The notes beneath the pieces are model-generated. The model was not told where the DNA came from. It saw only the letters and a list, made by a program, of their open reading frames with translations, and did not search any database. From Alphaproteobacteria bacterium LSUCC0719 (lineage in GTDB: Bacteria; Pseudomonadota; Alphaproteobacteria; Puniceispirillales; Puniceispirillaceae), in the NCBI GenBank assembly GCA_040839025.1, contig JBFPJN010000002.1:471963-535962 (forward strand): 64,000 nt of DNA, written 5' to 3'. The stretch's first letter is position 1. Each line of letters begins with the position of its first letter. The position numbers and the translations under genes were made by a program. Of this stretch, positions 34,135 through 44,445 are shown piece by piece.

Positions 34135-35919
34135 AACGCGCGGTGCCGGCGGGATTGGCGCCACATCGTTGCTGAGTGTGTTCATCACCACCTTGCGATA
34201 GTCGAGACGCGATTCATTGTTGTCATCAAGCCACATGACAGTGTGTTTCATCCAGTTTTCGTCGTCACGCTCGGGCCAGTCCTCATGCGCGTGCGCGCCG
34301 CGCGATTCCTGCCGCTGGTCCGCCGACCGGATGGTGACAAGCGCCTGTCCGATGAGGTTTTCAAGCTCCATCGCCTCGACAAGGTCGGTGTTCCAGATCA
34401 GAGACTGGTCCTTGACCCCGATATCGCGCATCTGCGCAGCCACCTGATCCATGTTCGACACGCCATCGGCAAGGCTTTCGCTGGATCGGAACACGGCGGC
34501 ATGTTTCTGCATCACCTGCTGCATATTCATACGGATTGACGCGGCGCCAATGTCGCCCTTCGCGTGACGCATGCGGTCGAACCTCTCGAGCGCCTTGTCT
34601 GTTGCGGCCTGCGACGCTGAGCGGGTGGCACCGCCAGGGGTACAGGTTTCGGCAGCACGATGCGCGGCGGCGCGCCCGAACACGACAATATCAAGAAGCG
34701 AATTGGTACCAAGGCGGTTTGCGCCGTGAACCGATACACAGGCCGCCTCTCCAATGGCCATCAGGCCGGGAACAATGGCGTTCTCGTCACCATTCTTGGC
34801 CGAAATGACCTCGCCGTGATAATTGGTCGGGATGCCGCCCATATTGTAATGCACGGTTGGCAGTACAGGGATCGGTTCGCGGGTGACGTCAACGCCGCAG
34901 AAGATCCGCGCCGTTTCGGTGATCCCCGGAAGCCGCTGGTGCAACGTGTCGGCATCGATATGCTCAAGATGCAGCATGATGTGGTCCTTGTTCGGACCGA
35001 CACCGCGGCCTTCATTGATCTCGATCGTCATCGCCCGGCTGACAACATCACGGCTTGCCAGGTCCTTGGCCGTCGGCGCGAACCGTTCCATGAACCGTTC
35101 GCCTTCGGAATTCGTCAGATAGCCGCCCTCGCCCCGCGCGCCCTCGGTAATCAGCACCCCGGCACCATAGACACCGGTGGGATGGAACTGCACGAATTCC
35201 ATGTCCTGAAGCGGCAATCCGGCCCGAAGAGCCATCGCGTTGCCGTCGCCGGTACAGGTATGGGCCGACGTACAGGAGAAATAGACACGGCCATATCCAC
35301 CTGTCGCCAGAACCGTCTGCTGGCCCCAGAATCGGTGCAGCGTACCGTCTTCCATGCACAGCGCGATCACACCGGCACATTCACCATCTTCATTCATCAG
35401 CAGATCAAGAGCGAAGAATTCAATATGGAAATGCGCCTTGTGCTTCAGACATTGCTGATACAGCGTGTGAAGGATCGCATGTCCGGTCCGGTCGGCAGCG
35501 GCACAGGCGCGGCGCGCCATCGACTTGCCGTAATCCAGCGTATGTCCGCCAAAGGGACGCTGATAGATCCGGCCTTCCTCGGTCCGCGAGAACGGAACAC
35601 CGTAATTCTCGAGTTCGATCACCGACGGAATGGCGTTGCGGCACATATATTCGATCGCGTCCTGGTCACCAAGCCAGTCGGACCCCTTGACGGTATCGTA
35701 CATGTGATACTGCCAGTTGTCGCCTTCACCCATATTGTTGAGCGCGGCGCCAATGCCACCTTGCGCCGCAACGGTGTGCGAGCGTGTCGGGAAGACCTTG
35801 GTGATACAGGCGGTGTTCAGCCCCGATGCCGCCATGCCAAGGGTGGCACGCAGCCCGGCACCGCCAGCACCGACAACAACCACATCATAATGATGATCCG
35901 TAATTTCATAAGCCGACAT
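34129..35919 (-). CDS. sdhA: Succinate dehydrogenase flavoprotein subunit
   Basis: The 596-aa FAD subunit oxidises succinate to fumarate. It shows [39 protein letters not shown] with the neighbourhood of the covalent-FAD His (SHTVAAQGG), [16 protein letters not shown] [37 protein letters not shown] with catalytic residues, and [20 protein letters not shown]. Length is normal. It follows sdhD after a 94-nt spacer containing a 12-bp tandem duplication. Confidence 0.98.
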   Translation of the reverse strand: MSAYEITDHHYDVVVVGAGGAGLRATLGMAASGLNTACITKVFPTRSHTVAAQGGIGAALNNMGEGDNWQYHMYDTVKGSDWLGDQDAIEYMCRNAIPSVIELENYGVPFSRTEEGRIYQRPFGGHTLDYGKSMARRACAAADRTGHAILHTLYQQCLKHKAHFHIEFFALDLLMNEDGECAGVIALCMEDGTLHRFWGQQTVLATGGYGRVYFSCTSAHTCTGDGNAMALRAGLPLQDMEFVQFHPTGVYGAGVLITEGARGEGGYLTNSEGERFMERFAPTAKDLASRDVVSRAMTIEINEGRGVGPNKDHIMLHLEHIDADTLHQRLPGITETARIFCGVDVTREPIPVLPTVHYNMGGIPTNYHGEVISAKNGDENAIVPGLMAIGEAACVSVHGANRLGTNSLLDIVVFGRAAAHRAAETCTPGGATRSASQAATDKALERFDRMRHAKGDIGAASIRMNMQQVMQKHAAVFRSSESLADGVSNMDQVAAQMRDIGVKDQSLIWNTDLVEAMELENLIGQALVTIRSADQRQESRGAHAHEDWPERDDENWMKHTVMWLDDNNESRLDYRKVVMNTLSNDVAPIPPAPRVY

Positions 35920-35982
35920 CAGGTCAACCCTTCCCGTCTTTCACTCAAATGTTTGCCGACGAACCACATTATGGTCCTGCAG

Positions 35983-36006
35983 GGGGCCCGGCATGGGGCC
36001 CGGCAT
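35983..36006. repeat. 12-bp perfect tandem duplication after sdhD
   Basis: GGGGCCCGGCAT is present twice without a gap. On the minus strand it starts 7 nt after the sdhD stop, in the sdhD-sdhA spacer. GGGCCC is itself palindromic, so two short hairpins are possible. Confidence 0.85.
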
Positions 36007-36013
36007 GGCTGTT

Positions 36014-36379
36014 TCACAGTGCGACATGCGCGATGGCCCACAGGCTTGCCAGACCGATCAGGCCCATCACGATCCGGGCCAGCGCCAGTGCAGCGTGACG
36101 ACCGCCACCCACACTGATGTAATCTTCGATCACCACCTGCAGCCCCAGCATGCCATGCCATAGACCGATGGTGACAAGCCCGGCAAGCGCCAGCGCATGT
36201 GCCGGATGCCCCACCAGCGAACGCGCGCTGGCGTGATCAAGGCCGCCAACATTTGCCAGCAGGATCACAAAATACCCCATCAGCAGCAGCACGATGACGG
36301 CGCTGTATCGTTGCCAGCGCCAATGGCCAAGCCCCGGCACGCGAGGCCGGTTGGTGATGCCCGATATATGATCAGCCAT
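36014..36379 (-). CDS. sdhD: Succinate dehydrogenase membrane anchor subunit D
   Basis: The 121-aa protein has three hydrophobic segments (about 27-44, 59-80 and 97-118). LWHGMLGLQVVIEDYI in the second contains the His and Asp-Tyr region typical of SdhD, involved in heme and quinone binding. With SdhC it anchors the SdhAB head in the inner membrane. It follows sdhC by 13 nt. Confidence 0.93.
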   Translation of the reverse strand: MADHISGITNRPRVPGLGHWRWQRYSAVIVLLLMGYFVILLANVGGLDHASARSLVGHPAHALALAGLVTIGLWHGMLGLQVVIEDYISVGGGRHAALALARIVMGLIGLASLWAIAHVAL

Positions 36380-36392
36380 GACCGTTTTCCCC

Positions 36393-36770
36393 CTATATCA
36401 GGATGACAAGCCACAGGCATGCCGTCAGCAGAAACGTGAAAAACAGCACGAAATGACCGCTGCGATATACCTCGGGGATGGTCAGCCCATACCCAAGATC
36501 CCATGACAAGTGCCTGACACCATTGAGAGCATGGTAGATCAGCGCAGCCGAATATCCGAATAGGACAAATTGCCCCAAAGGATGGGCGGCGATCGCCGCC
36601 GCCATCATGTAGGTCTCGCCCCCAAGCGCCACCGCAACAAGCCACGCCGCAAACACCACCGTGCCGGTGGTCAGAGCGACACCCGTTGCGCGGTGAGTGA
36701 TCGACATCATCGACGTCAACTGCGGGCGATACACCTGCAGATGCGGCGACAACGGACGTGGTCTCGCCAT
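36393..36770 (-). CDS. sdhC: Succinate dehydrogenase cytochrome b556 subunit C
   Basis: The protein has about 125 aa and three membrane segments. Signatures are RPRPLSPHLQVYRPQLTSMMSITHRATGVAL at the N-terminus and YHALNGVRHLSWDLG, whose His ligates heme b and helps form the quinone site. GTG (36773) and ATG (36770) are adjacent; the ATG fits AAGGAAG 6 nt upstream best. It is the first gene of the sdhCDAB-zapE-mdh-suc string. Confidence 0.93.
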   Translation of the reverse strand: MARPRPLSPHLQVYRPQLTSMMSITHRATGVALTTGTVVFAAWLVAVALGGETYMMAAAIAAHPLGQFVLFGYSAALIYHALNGVRHLSWDLGYGLTIPEVYRSGHFVLFFTFLLTACLWLVILI

Positions 36771-36805
36771 CACAATCTTCCTTTACGTATTAGCACCTGT
36801 CTTGA

Positions 36806-36835
36806 GTTTTAGGGGGCGGGACCGTTGGTAGTCAA
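36806..36835 (-). promoter_or_regulatory. Candidate promoter for the sdh operon
   Basis: On the minus strand TTGACT (36830-36835) is followed after 18 bp by TAAAAC (36806-36811), 36 bp before the sdhC ATG. The -35 matches five of six bases and the -10 four of six. It lies in the 165-bp region divergent to the pyridoxal kinase gene. Confidence 0.45.
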
Positions 36836-36935
36836 TGCGAAAGCACGCCGCATTTGGACGCAGGAAACAAGCACCGCAGATCGACAGCAGATTTTATTTG
36901 CCTAATGAACCAATTCCGGGGACAACTCGCCAATC

Positions 36936-37751
36936 ATGAAAAATATACTGTCCATCCACTCCACGGTGACTGTCGGCTTTGTCGGCAACAATGTTGTCGG
37001 CCCGGTTTTGACAGCGCTTGGGCTGACGCCGCTGCTTGTTCCGACGGTGATGCTGGCCGCGCATCCGGGCTATGGGCGCCGTGTCGGTGACGCTGTCCCG
37101 GACCGGATTGTCGGGGACATCCTGGCTGGATTGGGCACGTTGACCGATGTTGGGCAGATTGCCGGCATTGTATCGGGCTATCTCGGTTCGACCACGCAGG
37201 CTGATGCCATTGCCGGCTTTGTCGATTCCTGGCGGCGCGCCGGGTCAGGACAATACATTCTCGACCCGGTTCTGGGTGACGGTGGTCGGCTTTACATCGC
37301 CGCAGAGCTTGCACAGGCGGTGATTGACACATTGCTGCCACGGGCGGACATCATCACCCCGAACAGCTTTGAACTCGGCTTCCTTTCGGGGATGCCGGTT
37401 TCCAACCGGTCCAGTGCCGAAGCCGCGGCGGGCCGGCTTTTGGCAACGCAGCCCCTTGGCGCGGTCATCGCCACCGGGATTGATGACAGCCGGTACGGGG
37501 TTGGTGATCTGCTGATGACAGAAAAGGGCGGTGCCAGCTGGTCCGATGCTGGCGGCGACGGTCACAATGTGGCTGGTGGCGGCGATCTGTTGACGGCCAT
37601 TCTGGCGGGTCAGCTGGCAGCCGGACGGGATATTGACGCCGCCTTTCAGACTGCCAGCCAGACCGCACAAAGGATCATCGCGGCAAGCGACTCGCCGCGC
37701 GATCTGTCGCTTCTTGAAAATCTCGACCTTGTGGCCGCGCTGAAAATCTAG
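36936..37751 (+). CDS. pdxY: Pyridoxal kinase-like protein (PdxY/PdxK family)
   Basis: The 271-aa protein belongs to the ribokinase superfamily. It opens ILSIHSTVTVGFVGNN, comparable to ILSIQSHVVxGxxGN of pyridoxal kinases. Further marks are MLAAHPGYG, YILDPVLGDGGRLY with Asp110, and ITPNSFELGFLSG. GGGDLLTA holds the catalytic Asp217 (GxGD normally). It would phosphorylate pyridoxal in the PLP salvage pathway. It stands alone between the divergent sdh operon and convergent asd. PdxK and PdxY cannot be separated by eye. Confidence 0.8.
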   Translation: MKNILSIHSTVTVGFVGNNVVGPVLTALGLTPLLVPTVMLAAHPGYGRRVGDAVPDRIVGDILAGLGTLTDVGQIAGIVSGYLGSTTQADAIAGFVDSWRRAGSGQYILDPVLGDGGRLYIAAELAQAVIDTLLPRADIITPNSFELGFLSGMPVSNRSSAEAAAGRLLATQPLGAVIATGIDDSRYGVGDLLMTEKGGASWSDAGGDGHNVAGGGDLLTAILAGQLAAGRDIDAAFQTASQTAQRIIAASDSPRDLSLLENLDLVAALKI

Positions 37752-37770
37752 GTCGGCGACCCGCGATCCC

Positions 37771-38805
37771 CTATCTGCCGGTCATGCCACGCTCGGCAAC
37801 CAGCTCGGCGATCTGTACCGAATTCAGGGCCGCGCCCTTGCGAAGATTGTCCGACACACACCAGAATACCATGCCGTTCTCGACCGTCGGATCCTTGCGG
37901 ATCCGGCTGATGAACACCGCGTCTTCACCGGCAGCCTCATGCGGGGTGACATAGCCTTCATCTGCCCGGTGATCGATAACGGTGACACCCGGTGCGTTGC
38001 GAAGAAGCTCGCGAACACTCGTTTCCGTCATCGGCTTGTCGGTTTCGATGAAGACAGCTTCACTGTGGCCGATGAAGACTGGAATGCGAACACAATGCGC
38101 GACCAGCTCGATCGCCGGATCAAGGATCTTCTTGGTCTCGGCGGTCATCTTCCATTCTTCCTTGGTGAACCCGTCATCCATGAAGACATCGATATGCGGG
38201 ATTGCGTTAAAGGCAATCTGCTTGGTGAAAAGTTCCGGGCGGACTGGCTCGTTCACATAGATGCCTCGCGTCTGGTTGAACAGCTCGTCCATCGCCGGCT
38301 TGCCGGCCCCCGACACCGCCTGATAGGTCGAGACAACGACCCGTCTGACACCAAAGCTTTCATGAAGCGGCTTCAGCGCCACAACAAGCTGCGCCGTCGA
38401 ACAGTTCGGGTTGGCGATGATGTTGCGCCCGCCATTCTGGCGAAGCGCCCCATCTACAGCATCTGCATTCACTTCCGGCACGACCAGCGGCACATCGTCA
38501 TCCATCCGAAACGCCGATGAATTGTCGATAACGATACAGCCCGCCTCGCCGGCGCGCGGTGCGATCTCTGTTGCCGTGGCACCGCCTGCCGAAAACAGCG
38601 CGATATCGACCTCGCCGAAATCGAACTTTTCCAGCGAGGCGACAGTCAGCACCTCGTCCTCGCCGAACGACACTTCGCGACCCGCCGAGCGTGACGACGC
38701 CACAGCATGCATCTTGTCGACAGGGAAGTTGCGTTCTGCCAGAGTCTGCAGCATTTCACGTCCGACCGCGCCAGTAGCGCCGACAACAGCTACTCGATAT
38801 CCCAT
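37771..38805 (-). CDS. asd: Aspartate-semialdehyde dehydrogenase
   Basis: The 344-aa enzyme makes aspartate semialdehyde for Lys/DAP, Thr and Met synthesis. It has VAVVGATGAVGREMLQTL for NADPH binding, SAGGATATE, and the catalytic Cys135 in ANPNCSTAQ, with EEWKMTAETKKIL and VRIPVFIGHSEAV in the substrate region. It is the last gene of the leu block, 93 nt after leuB, in the order common to alphaproteobacteria. Confidence 0.96.
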   Translation of the reverse strand: MGYRVAVVGATGAVGREMLQTLAERNFPVDKMHAVASSRSAGREVSFGEDEVLTVASLEKFDFGEVDIALFSAGGATATEIAPRAGEAGCIVIDNSSAFRMDDDVPLVVPEVNADAVDGALRQNGGRNIIANPNCSTAQLVVALKPLHESFGVRRVVVSTYQAVSGAGKPAMDELFNQTRGIYVNEPVRPELFTKQIAFNAIPHIDVFMDDGFTKEEWKMTAETKKILDPAIELVAHCVRIPVFIGHSEAVFIETDKPMTETSVRELLRNAPGVTVIDHRADEGYVTPHEAAGEDAVFISRIRKDPTVENGMVFWCVSDNLRKGAALNSVQIAELVAERGMTGR

Positions 38806-38865
38806 TTTATCCTCTTCTTCATGGTCATTGCCATGATGACGGGCCCTTTTTTGCCCGATCTGACA

Positions 38866-38917
38866 GGTCAGCCTTGCTGGCCAACCTGGTGGGCCAGCCT
38901 AGCGGGCCAGCCTGTCC
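38866..38917. repeat. 13-bp imperfect tandem repeat, four copies, across the leuB stop
   Basis: The units are GGTCAGCCTTGCT, GGCCAACCTGGTG, GGCCAGCCTAGCG and GGCCAGCCTGTCC. The TAG stop of leuB (38899-38901) falls inside the third copy, so the array extends from the last leuB codons into the leuB-asd spacer. Confidence 0.8.
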
Positions 38918-40011
38918 ATTGCGTCAATCACCGCGTCGGTCATGCCATCGGTGCCGGTCTGTGTGCAGCCCGGCGTCATGATGTCACCGGTACGGCTGGT
39001 GGCCAGCGCCTTGTCGACTGCCGCTTCCAGCAGATCGGCCTCGGCACCCTGATCAAAGCTGTAGCGAAGCAGCATCGCAAAACTCATGAACTGTGCCAGC
39101 GGATTGGCAATACCCTGGCCCGCAATATCCGGTGCCGAGCCGTGAACAGGTTCATACATGGCCTTTGGCAGACCCGTTTCGGGGTCGGGCGCGCCAAGCG
39201 AAGCCGATGGCAGCATGCCAAGCGAGCCGGTCAGCATCGCCGCACAATCCGACAACAGATCACCAAACAGATTGTCGGTAACAATGACGTCGAACTGCTT
39301 GGGGTTGCGGACAAGCTGCATGGCGCAGTTGTCGGCATACATATGGCCAAGCTCGATACCATCACCCTCGGCAGCGTGAAGGGCTGTCATCACCTCGCGC
39401 CACAGCACGCCGGAATGCATGACATTGGCCTTTTCAACCGAGGTCAGCTTGCCATTGCGCTTGCGTGCCAGATCCATGCCAACGCGGCCGATTCGTTCGA
39501 TTTCCGGCGTTGTATAGGCATTGGTGTCGAACCCGCGGCGCGTGCCATCGGCAAGATCCTCGATGCCGCGCGGCTCGGCAAAATACGAGCCGCCACACAG
39601 TTCACGAAGGATCATGATATCGAGACCTGACACGATTTCCGGCTTCAGCGTCGAGGCTTCGACAAGCGAAGGAAACACGATTGCCGGCCGCAGATTGGCG
39701 AACAGGTCCATTTCCTTGCGAAGCCGCAACAGGCCGCGTTCAGGTTTCAGATCAAATGCCAGATCATCATATTGCGGGCCGCCGACAGCCCCGAACAGAA
39801 CCGCATCTGCCGCGATGGAATCGGCAAGCGTTTCGTCGGTCAACGGCGTGCCATGCGCATCATAGGCAGCCCCGCCGACAAGCCCTTCCTGCATGTCGAA
39901 GCTGATCGACTTGTGCTTTGCCAGCCAGTCGATGATCCGCATATTGGCCTTCATGATTTCAGTGCCGATACCATCGCCCGGCAACACCATGATCTTTCGA
40001 TTCGACGCCAT
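38899..40011 (-). CDS. leuB: 3-isopropylmalate dehydrogenase
   Basis: The 370-aa enzyme oxidises and decarboxylates 3-isopropylmalate in leucine synthesis. Signatures are [56 protein letters not shown] [28 protein letters not shown], and [18 protein letters not shown]. Length is normal. The last codons lie in a 13-bp tandem array, which may have changed the extreme C-terminus (DRLAR). It follows leuD by 42 nt. Confidence 0.97.
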   Translation of the reverse strand: MASNRKIMVLPGDGIGTEIMKANMRIIDWLAKHKSISFDMQEGLVGGAAYDAHGTPLTDETLADSIAADAVLFGAVGGPQYDDLAFDLKPERGLLRLRKEMDLFANLRPAIVFPSLVEASTLKPEIVSGLDIMILRELCGGSYFAEPRGIEDLADGTRRGFDTNAYTTPEIERIGRVGMDLARKRNGKLTSVEKANVMHSGVLWREVMTALHAAEGDGIELGHMYADNCAMQLVRNPKQFDVIVTDNLFGDLLSDCAAMLTGSLGMLPSASLGAPDPETGLPKAMYEPVHGSAPDIAGQGIANPLAQFMSFAMLLRYSFDQGAEADLLEAAVDKALATSRTGDIMTPGCTQTGTDGMTDAVIDAMDRLAR

Positions 40012-40053
40012 CTCGCCTATCCTTGCCTAGAAACTGTTGTGGTTCACCTGGCC

Positions 40054-40659
40054 TCAGAGCCAGGGCTTGTCGCCGGTGCGGGCCGCTTCGAAACTGTCGA
40101 TCGACTGGCCCTTTTCCATGGTCAGCCCGATGTCATCGAGACCCTCCAGCAGACATTTCTTGCGGAACGGGTCAATGTCGAAGGAAATCTCCGCCCCGTT
40201 CGGCCGCCGGATCTTCTGCGCGACAAGATCGATGGACAGTTCCGGATTTTCGGTGTCCTGTGCATCGGCCATCAACGCGTCACGGTCATCAGCCGAAACG
40301 GTGATCGGCAGGATCCCGTTCTTGAAGCAGTTGTTATAGAAGATATCGGCAAAACTGGTCGAGATCACACAGCGGATACCGTAATCAAGAAGCGCCCAGG
40401 GGGCATGTTCACGGCTTGACCCGCATCCAAAATTGTCGCCGGCGACGATAATCTGCGATTCGCGATACGGCTCTCTGTTCAGCACGAAATCGGGGATTTC
40501 GGCGCCGTCCTTGGTAAACCGCATCTCGTCAAACAGATTGGCCCCGAGGCCCGACCGCTTGATCGTCTTCAGGAACTGCTTGGGGATGATCATGTCGGTA
40601 TCGACATTGAGAATGTTCAGCGGCGCCGCAACTCCGGTCAGCTTGTCAAATTTCTGCAT
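40054..40659 (-). CDS. leuD: 3-isopropylmalate dehydratase small subunit
   Basis: The 201-aa protein is the swivelling domain of isopropylmalate isomerase. It starts [20 protein letters not shown] and includes [35 protein letters not shown] and [23 protein letters not shown]. It pairs with LeuC, whose gene lies 16 nt upstream in the same direction. Confidence 0.97.
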   Translation of the reverse strand: MQKFDKLTGVAAPLNILNVDTDMIIPKQFLKTIKRSGLGANLFDEMRFTKDGAEIPDFVLNREPYRESQIIVAGDNFGCGSSREHAPWALLDYGIRCVISTSFADIFYNNCFKNGILPITVSADDRDALMADAQDTENPELSIDLVAQKIRRPNGAEISFDIDPFRKKCLLEGLDDIGLTMEKGQSIDSFEAARTGDKPWL

Positions 40660-40675
40660 CTGTTATCTCCCCGGC

Positions 40676-42085
40676 CTAGCTCTGCAAATCCCGGATATCG
40701 GTCAGATATCCGGTAATTGCCGCAGCAGTTGCCATTTCCGGACTGACAAGGTGGGTGCGTCCCCCACGTCCCTGGCGGCCTTCGAAATTGCGGTTCGAGG
40801 TCGATGCACAGCGCTCGCCTTCGGACAGCTTGTCGGCATTCATGGCAAGACACATCGAGCATCCGGGTTCACGCCATTCAAAACCGGCGGCGGTAAAGAC
40901 CTCGTTGAGTCCCTCGGCCTCGGCCTGTTCCTTGACAAGGCCCGAACCGGGAACAACCATCGCGCGAATACCGTCCGCCACCTTGCGGCCGGCAGCCACC
41001 GAAGCGGCAGCGCGAAGATCCTCGATCCGGCTGTTGGTGCAGGACCCGATAAAGACGGTGTCGATTTTCACATCGGTAAGCTTCTGACCGGGCGCCAGAC
41101 CCATATAGTCGATCGCCCGCTGCAGTTTCGCGCGTTTGATCTCGTCCTTTTCCTTGTCCGGATCCGGCACCGCCCCGGTGATCGGCAGCGCGTCTTCCGG
41201 CGACGTACCCCAGGTCACGGTCGGCGCAATATCTGCAGCCGGCAGAACAATTTCGGTGTCATAGCTGGCACCGTCATCGGATGGAAGCGAACGCCAATAG
41301 GCCACTGCCTTGTCCCACATCTCGCCCTTTGGGGCCATCGGCTTGTCAGCAAGATATGCGAATGTCTTTTCGTCAGGCGCGATCATGCCGGCCCTGGCAC
41401 CACCCTCGATGGCCATGTTGCAGACCGTCATCCGGCCTTCCATCGACAGCCCGCGAATGGCCGAGCCGGCGAATTCGATAACATGACCGGTGCCACCGGC
41501 AGTGCCGATCTTGCCGATGATTGCCAGAATGATGTCCTTGGCGGTGACACCGGGCGCCAGATCACCGTCAACGGTAATCCGCATGTTCTTTGCCGGCTTC
41601 TGGATCAGCGTCTGTGTCGCCAGCACATGTTCAACTTCCGAGGTGCCAATGCCAAAGGCAAGCGCGCCGAAGGCACCATGCGTTGCGGTGTGCGAATCAC
41701 CGCAGACGATGGTCATGCCGGGCTGGGTGAACCCCTGCTCTGGACCGATCACATGGACAATGCCCTGGCGCACGTCATTCATCGCGAAATAGGGCACACC
41801 AAACTCGGCGGCATTGGTCTCCAGCGCCTCGACCTGAATGCGGGATTCCTCGTCCTCGATACCGACCGACCGGTCGGTTGTTGGAACATTGTGGTCGGCG
41901 ACAGCCAGTGTGCGGTTCGGGGCCCGGACCTTGCGCCCGGCATTGCGCAGGCCCTCAAAGGCCTGCGGGCTTGTCACCTCATGGACAAGGTGCCGGTCGA
42001 TATAGATCAGGCAGGTGCCATCATCCTGGCGATGCACGACATGGGCATCCCAGATTTTGTCAAACAGGGTCTTTGGCGCCGACAT
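40676..42085 (-). CDS. leuC: 3-isopropylmalate dehydratase large subunit
   Basis: The 469-aa aconitase-family protein carries the [4Fe-4S] ligands in [14 protein letters not shown] and [13 protein letters not shown]. Other marks are [49 protein letters not shown] and [16 protein letters not shown]. It isomerises 2-isopropylmalate to 3-isopropylmalate. It follows rplS by only 53 nt, so leucine synthesis is probably read from the ribosomal-protein transcript. Confidence 0.97.
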   Translation of the reverse strand: MSAPKTLFDKIWDAHVVHRQDDGTCLIYIDRHLVHEVTSPQAFEGLRNAGRKVRAPNRTLAVADHNVPTTDRSVGIEDEESRIQVEALETNAAEFGVPYFAMNDVRQGIVHVIGPEQGFTQPGMTIVCGDSHTATHGAFGALAFGIGTSEVEHVLATQTLIQKPAKNMRITVDGDLAPGVTAKDIILAIIGKIGTAGGTGHVIEFAGSAIRGLSMEGRMTVCNMAIEGGARAGMIAPDEKTFAYLADKPMAPKGEMWDKAVAYWRSLPSDDGASYDTEIVLPAADIAPTVTWGTSPEDALPITGAVPDPDKEKDEIKRAKLQRAIDYMGLAPGQKLTDVKIDTVFIGSCTNSRIEDLRAAASVAAGRKVADGIRAMVVPGSGLVKEQAEAEGLNEVFTAAGFEWREPGCSMCLAMNADKLSEGERCASTSNRNFEGRQGRGGRTHLVSPEMATAAAITGYLTDIRDLQS

Positions 42086-42138
42086 ATGTTCCTCCGTGGG
42101 GCTGCCGGCAAGGTCGTCTTCCTGGCCGGACGGAACCG

Positions 42139-42519
42139 TCAGGAGGAGGACGCCTCGCGGGTTGTTGTTTTTTCGGCAATACGGGCGGCCTTGCCGGTCC
42201 GGCCACGAAGATAATACAGCTTCGCGCGACGAACACGGCCACGGCGGACAACCGTCACACCAGCCACCTGGGGTCCGTAAAGCGGGAAGACGCGCTCGAC
42301 GCCTTCGCCATAGGACAGCTTGCGAACGGTGAAGGATGAATTCACACCGTCATTCTTGCGGGCGATGCACACGCCTTCGAATGCCTGGATACGTTCACGT
42401 GAACCCTCGACGACCTTGACGTCGACACGAACCGTGTCGCCAGCGCCGAATTCCGGGATGGTGCGCTGTGCCAGCGCTTTTTCCATCTGCTTCTTGCCAA
42501 TGCGGTCAACGATATTCAT
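42139..42519 (-). CDS. rplS: 50S ribosomal protein L19
   Basis: The 126-aa protein has the L19 signatures [54 protein letters not shown] and [22 protein letters not shown]. It lies at the subunit interface. The start follows trmD by 4 nt, in the order rpsP-rimM-trmD-rplS that is widely conserved. Confidence 0.97.
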   Translation of the reverse strand: MNIVDRIGKKQMEKALAQRTIPEFGAGDTVRVDVKVVEGSRERIQAFEGVCIARKNDGVNSSFTVRKLSYGEGVERVFPLYGPQVAGVTVVRRGRVRRAKLYYLRGRTGKAARIAEKTTTREASSS

Positions 42520-42523
42520 CGCC

Positions 42524-43249
42524 CTATTCCTTCACTTCGTTTTTCCGTGCCTGCGCCTGCAGGTACTTTTCCCATAGATCCGGGCGGCGCGCCTGCGTCT
42601 CCCGTCTGGCCTCCGCAGCTCGCCAGTCGGCGATTCTGCCATGGTGGCCGGACGCCAGAATGTCTGGCGCCTCAATTCCGTTCCAGTTCCGAGGGTGCGT
42701 GTAGAGCGACGGCTCCAGCAGCCCGGTCTCGAAACTTTCCTGTTGGTGGCTTGCCTCCTTGCCGATCACCCCGGGCAGGAGCCTTACCACCGCATCCATC
42801 ACTGTCAGCGCCGCGACTTCGCCCCCCGAAAGGATGAAGTCACCGATGCTGACCTCCAGCATCCCGGCGGCGTCAATGACCCTCTGGTCAACGCCTTCAT
42901 ACCTTCCGCACAGGAACACCGCGCCATCGGCAGCGGCCAGCTCACGCACAAGCGGTTGGTCCAGGACCCGTCCTCGCGGTGTCAGATAGATCCGCGGGCC
43001 AGGCGCGTCGGCGACATGGTCAAGTGCCGCCGCCACAACATCCGGCTTTAGCACCATCCCGACGCCACCACCAAGTGGCACATCGTCGACAGTCCGGTGC
43101 TTATCGCGCGCAAACTGCCGAATGTCCAGCGTTTTCAGCGCCCAGATACCGTCCTTCAGCGATTTCCCGGCCAGCGACTCGCCAAGTGGTCCGGGGAACA
43201 TCTCCGGAAACAGCGTCAGCACGGTCGCCTGCCAGGCCTGCTCAGCCAT
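42524..43249 (-). CDS. trmD: tRNA (guanine37-N1)-methyltransferase TrmD
   Basis: The 241-aa SPOUT-class enzyme makes m1G37 in tRNAs to prevent frameshifting. It shows [40 protein letters not shown] (usually DD.PYGGGAGM), [35 protein letters not shown] with the knot, and [28 protein letters not shown]. The start [11 protein letters not shown] overlaps the rimM end by 8 nt. Confidence 0.96.
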   Translation of the reverse strand: MAEQAWQATVLTLFPEMFPGPLGESLAGKSLKDGIWALKTLDIRQFARDKHRTVDDVPLGGGVGMVLKPDVVAAALDHVADAPGPRIYLTPRGRVLDQPLVRELAAADGAVFLCGRYEGVDQRVIDAAGMLEVSIGDFILSGGEVAALTVMDAVVRLLPGVIGKEASHQQESFETGLLEPSLYTHPRNWNGIEAPDILASGHHGRIADWRAAEARRETQARRPDLWEKYLQAQARKNEVKE

Positions 43250-43820
43250 CTGAATCACCCCGATGCGGTTTGCCACGGTCCCTGACATCATCGCCGTCCG
43301 GTCCCCTGTTATCGGCCAGCTCCAGCAATCCCTCCGGCGGGGACACCACGACGCGTCCTGCCACAAGATCGATTTCCGGCACAAATAGCGGGTCGAACGG
43401 CAGCATCAGCGACGGCCCGCTCGGCGGCTTTACCTCGGCAATCTCACCAGCTCCGAAATCATGGAGCGCAACAAGCCGCCCCAGATGATCACCGGCGACC
43501 GTTTCAACAGAAACGCCGATCAGGTCGGCATGGTAGATCTCGTCACCATCCGTGTCAGGAAGCGCCCCGCGATCCACCTCCAAAGTCGTGCCACGAAGCG
43601 CCGCAGCGCTGTCCCGATCGTTGATTTCGGCCGCCTTGACGATCACCATGCCGGCAGCTGTCATCCCCATGACGGACAATGTCAGCTGCCGATCACCGGC
43701 CCAGACCGGACCATATGTGGCGATGTCACGCGGCGCGGCGGTAAAGGGCTTGACCTTGAACTGGCCCTTTACGCCATGCGCGCCGGCAACCGCGCCGATC
43801 GCCAGACGGCCAGTACTCAT
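43242..43820 (-). CDS. rimM: Ribosome maturation factor RimM
   Basis: The 192-aa protein has the RimM N-terminal domain ([21 protein letters not shown]) and a PRC-barrel domain ([64 protein letters not shown]). It helps process 16S rRNA and binds S19. The start overlaps the rpsP stop as ATGA and the stop overlaps trmD. The last residues are Asp/Gly-rich. Confidence 0.95.
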   Translation of the reverse strand: MSTGRLAIGAVAGAHGVKGQFKVKPFTAAPRDIATYGPVWAGDRQLTLSVMGMTAAGMVIVKAAEINDRDSAAALRGTTLEVDRGALPDTDGDEIYHADLIGVSVETVAGDHLGRLVALHDFGAGEIAEVKPPSGPSLMLPFDPLFVPEIDLVAGRVVVSPPEGLLELADNRGPDGDDVRDRGKPHRGDSDG

Positions 43821-44371
43821 GACTCCTCTGCAGGGGCCTCTTCAGCTGGCGCGTCTTCGGCAACAGCCTCTTCAGCTGGGGCTTCTTCAGCAGCAGCTTC
43901 TTCAGCTGGGGCCTCTTCGGCCGGGGCTTCGTCAGCAGCAGCCTCTTCAACAGGAGCCTCTTCGGCTGGGGCCTCGGCAGCTTCTGCAGCCTCGGATTCA
44001 GCGGCAGCAGCGGCTTCTGCTTCGGCGGCGGCGGCAGCGGCCTCGGCGGCTTCTGCTTCACGTTCGGCGCGCTTCTTGCCAGGCGCGGATTTCTTTGGCT
44101 GGTCACGAATCACCGGTGCCGCTGCGAGGCCAGCCGCAGCCAGCATCTTGTGTACGCGTTCGGTTGGTTGCGCACCCTGGCCAAGCCAATGTGCAATCCG
44201 CTCGGCATCCAGCGTCACGCGATCATTATGATCCTTGGGAACCATCGGGTTGTAGGTACCGACGCGCTCGACATAACGACCGTCACGCGGTGCCGAAGCC
44301 TCGGCAACGACAATCCGGTAGAAAGGGCGTTTTTTCGCGCCGCCACGGGCGAGCCTGATTTTCAAAGCCAT
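43817..44371 (-). CDS. rpsP: 30S ribosomal protein S16 with long Glu/Ala tail
   Basis: Residues 1-100 are a normal S16: [24 protein letters not shown] and [37 protein letters not shown]. Residues 103-184 are an acidic low-complexity tail of Ala and Glu with a five-residue step (APAEE), about 80 residues more than most S16 proteins. Some alphaproteobacterial S16 proteins have shorter acidic tails. The charge is opposite to that of the L21 tail in this window. It follows ffh by 74 nt and overlaps rimM by 4 nt. Confidence 0.95.
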   Translation of the reverse strand: MALKIRLARGGAKKRPFYRIVVAEASAPRDGRYVERVGTYNPMVPKDHNDRVTLDAERIAHWLGQGAQPTERVHKMLAAAGLAAAPVIRDQPKKSAPGKKRAEREAEAAEAAAAAAEAEAAAAAESEAAEAAEAPAEEAPVEEAAADEAPAEEAPAEEAAAEEAPAEEAVAEDAPAEEAPAEES

Positions 44372-44445
44372 GATAGTTGGTCCTTTCGCAAAAGATTTAT
44401 GGCTGTTCACACTTGGTGTTCACATCGAGATTGGTATTCGTATCA

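Noticed and set aside
34660..36117. A 485-codon open frame antisense to sdhA
   Set aside because: The sdhA reading has every family motif; the opposite frame is His/Arg-rich and unlike any known protein.
40433..42214. A 593-codon open frame antisense to leuC and leuD
   Set aside because: It runs opposite to two clearly conserved enzymes, has no recognisable domain and reflects GC-rich codon bias, which leaves antisense frames open.
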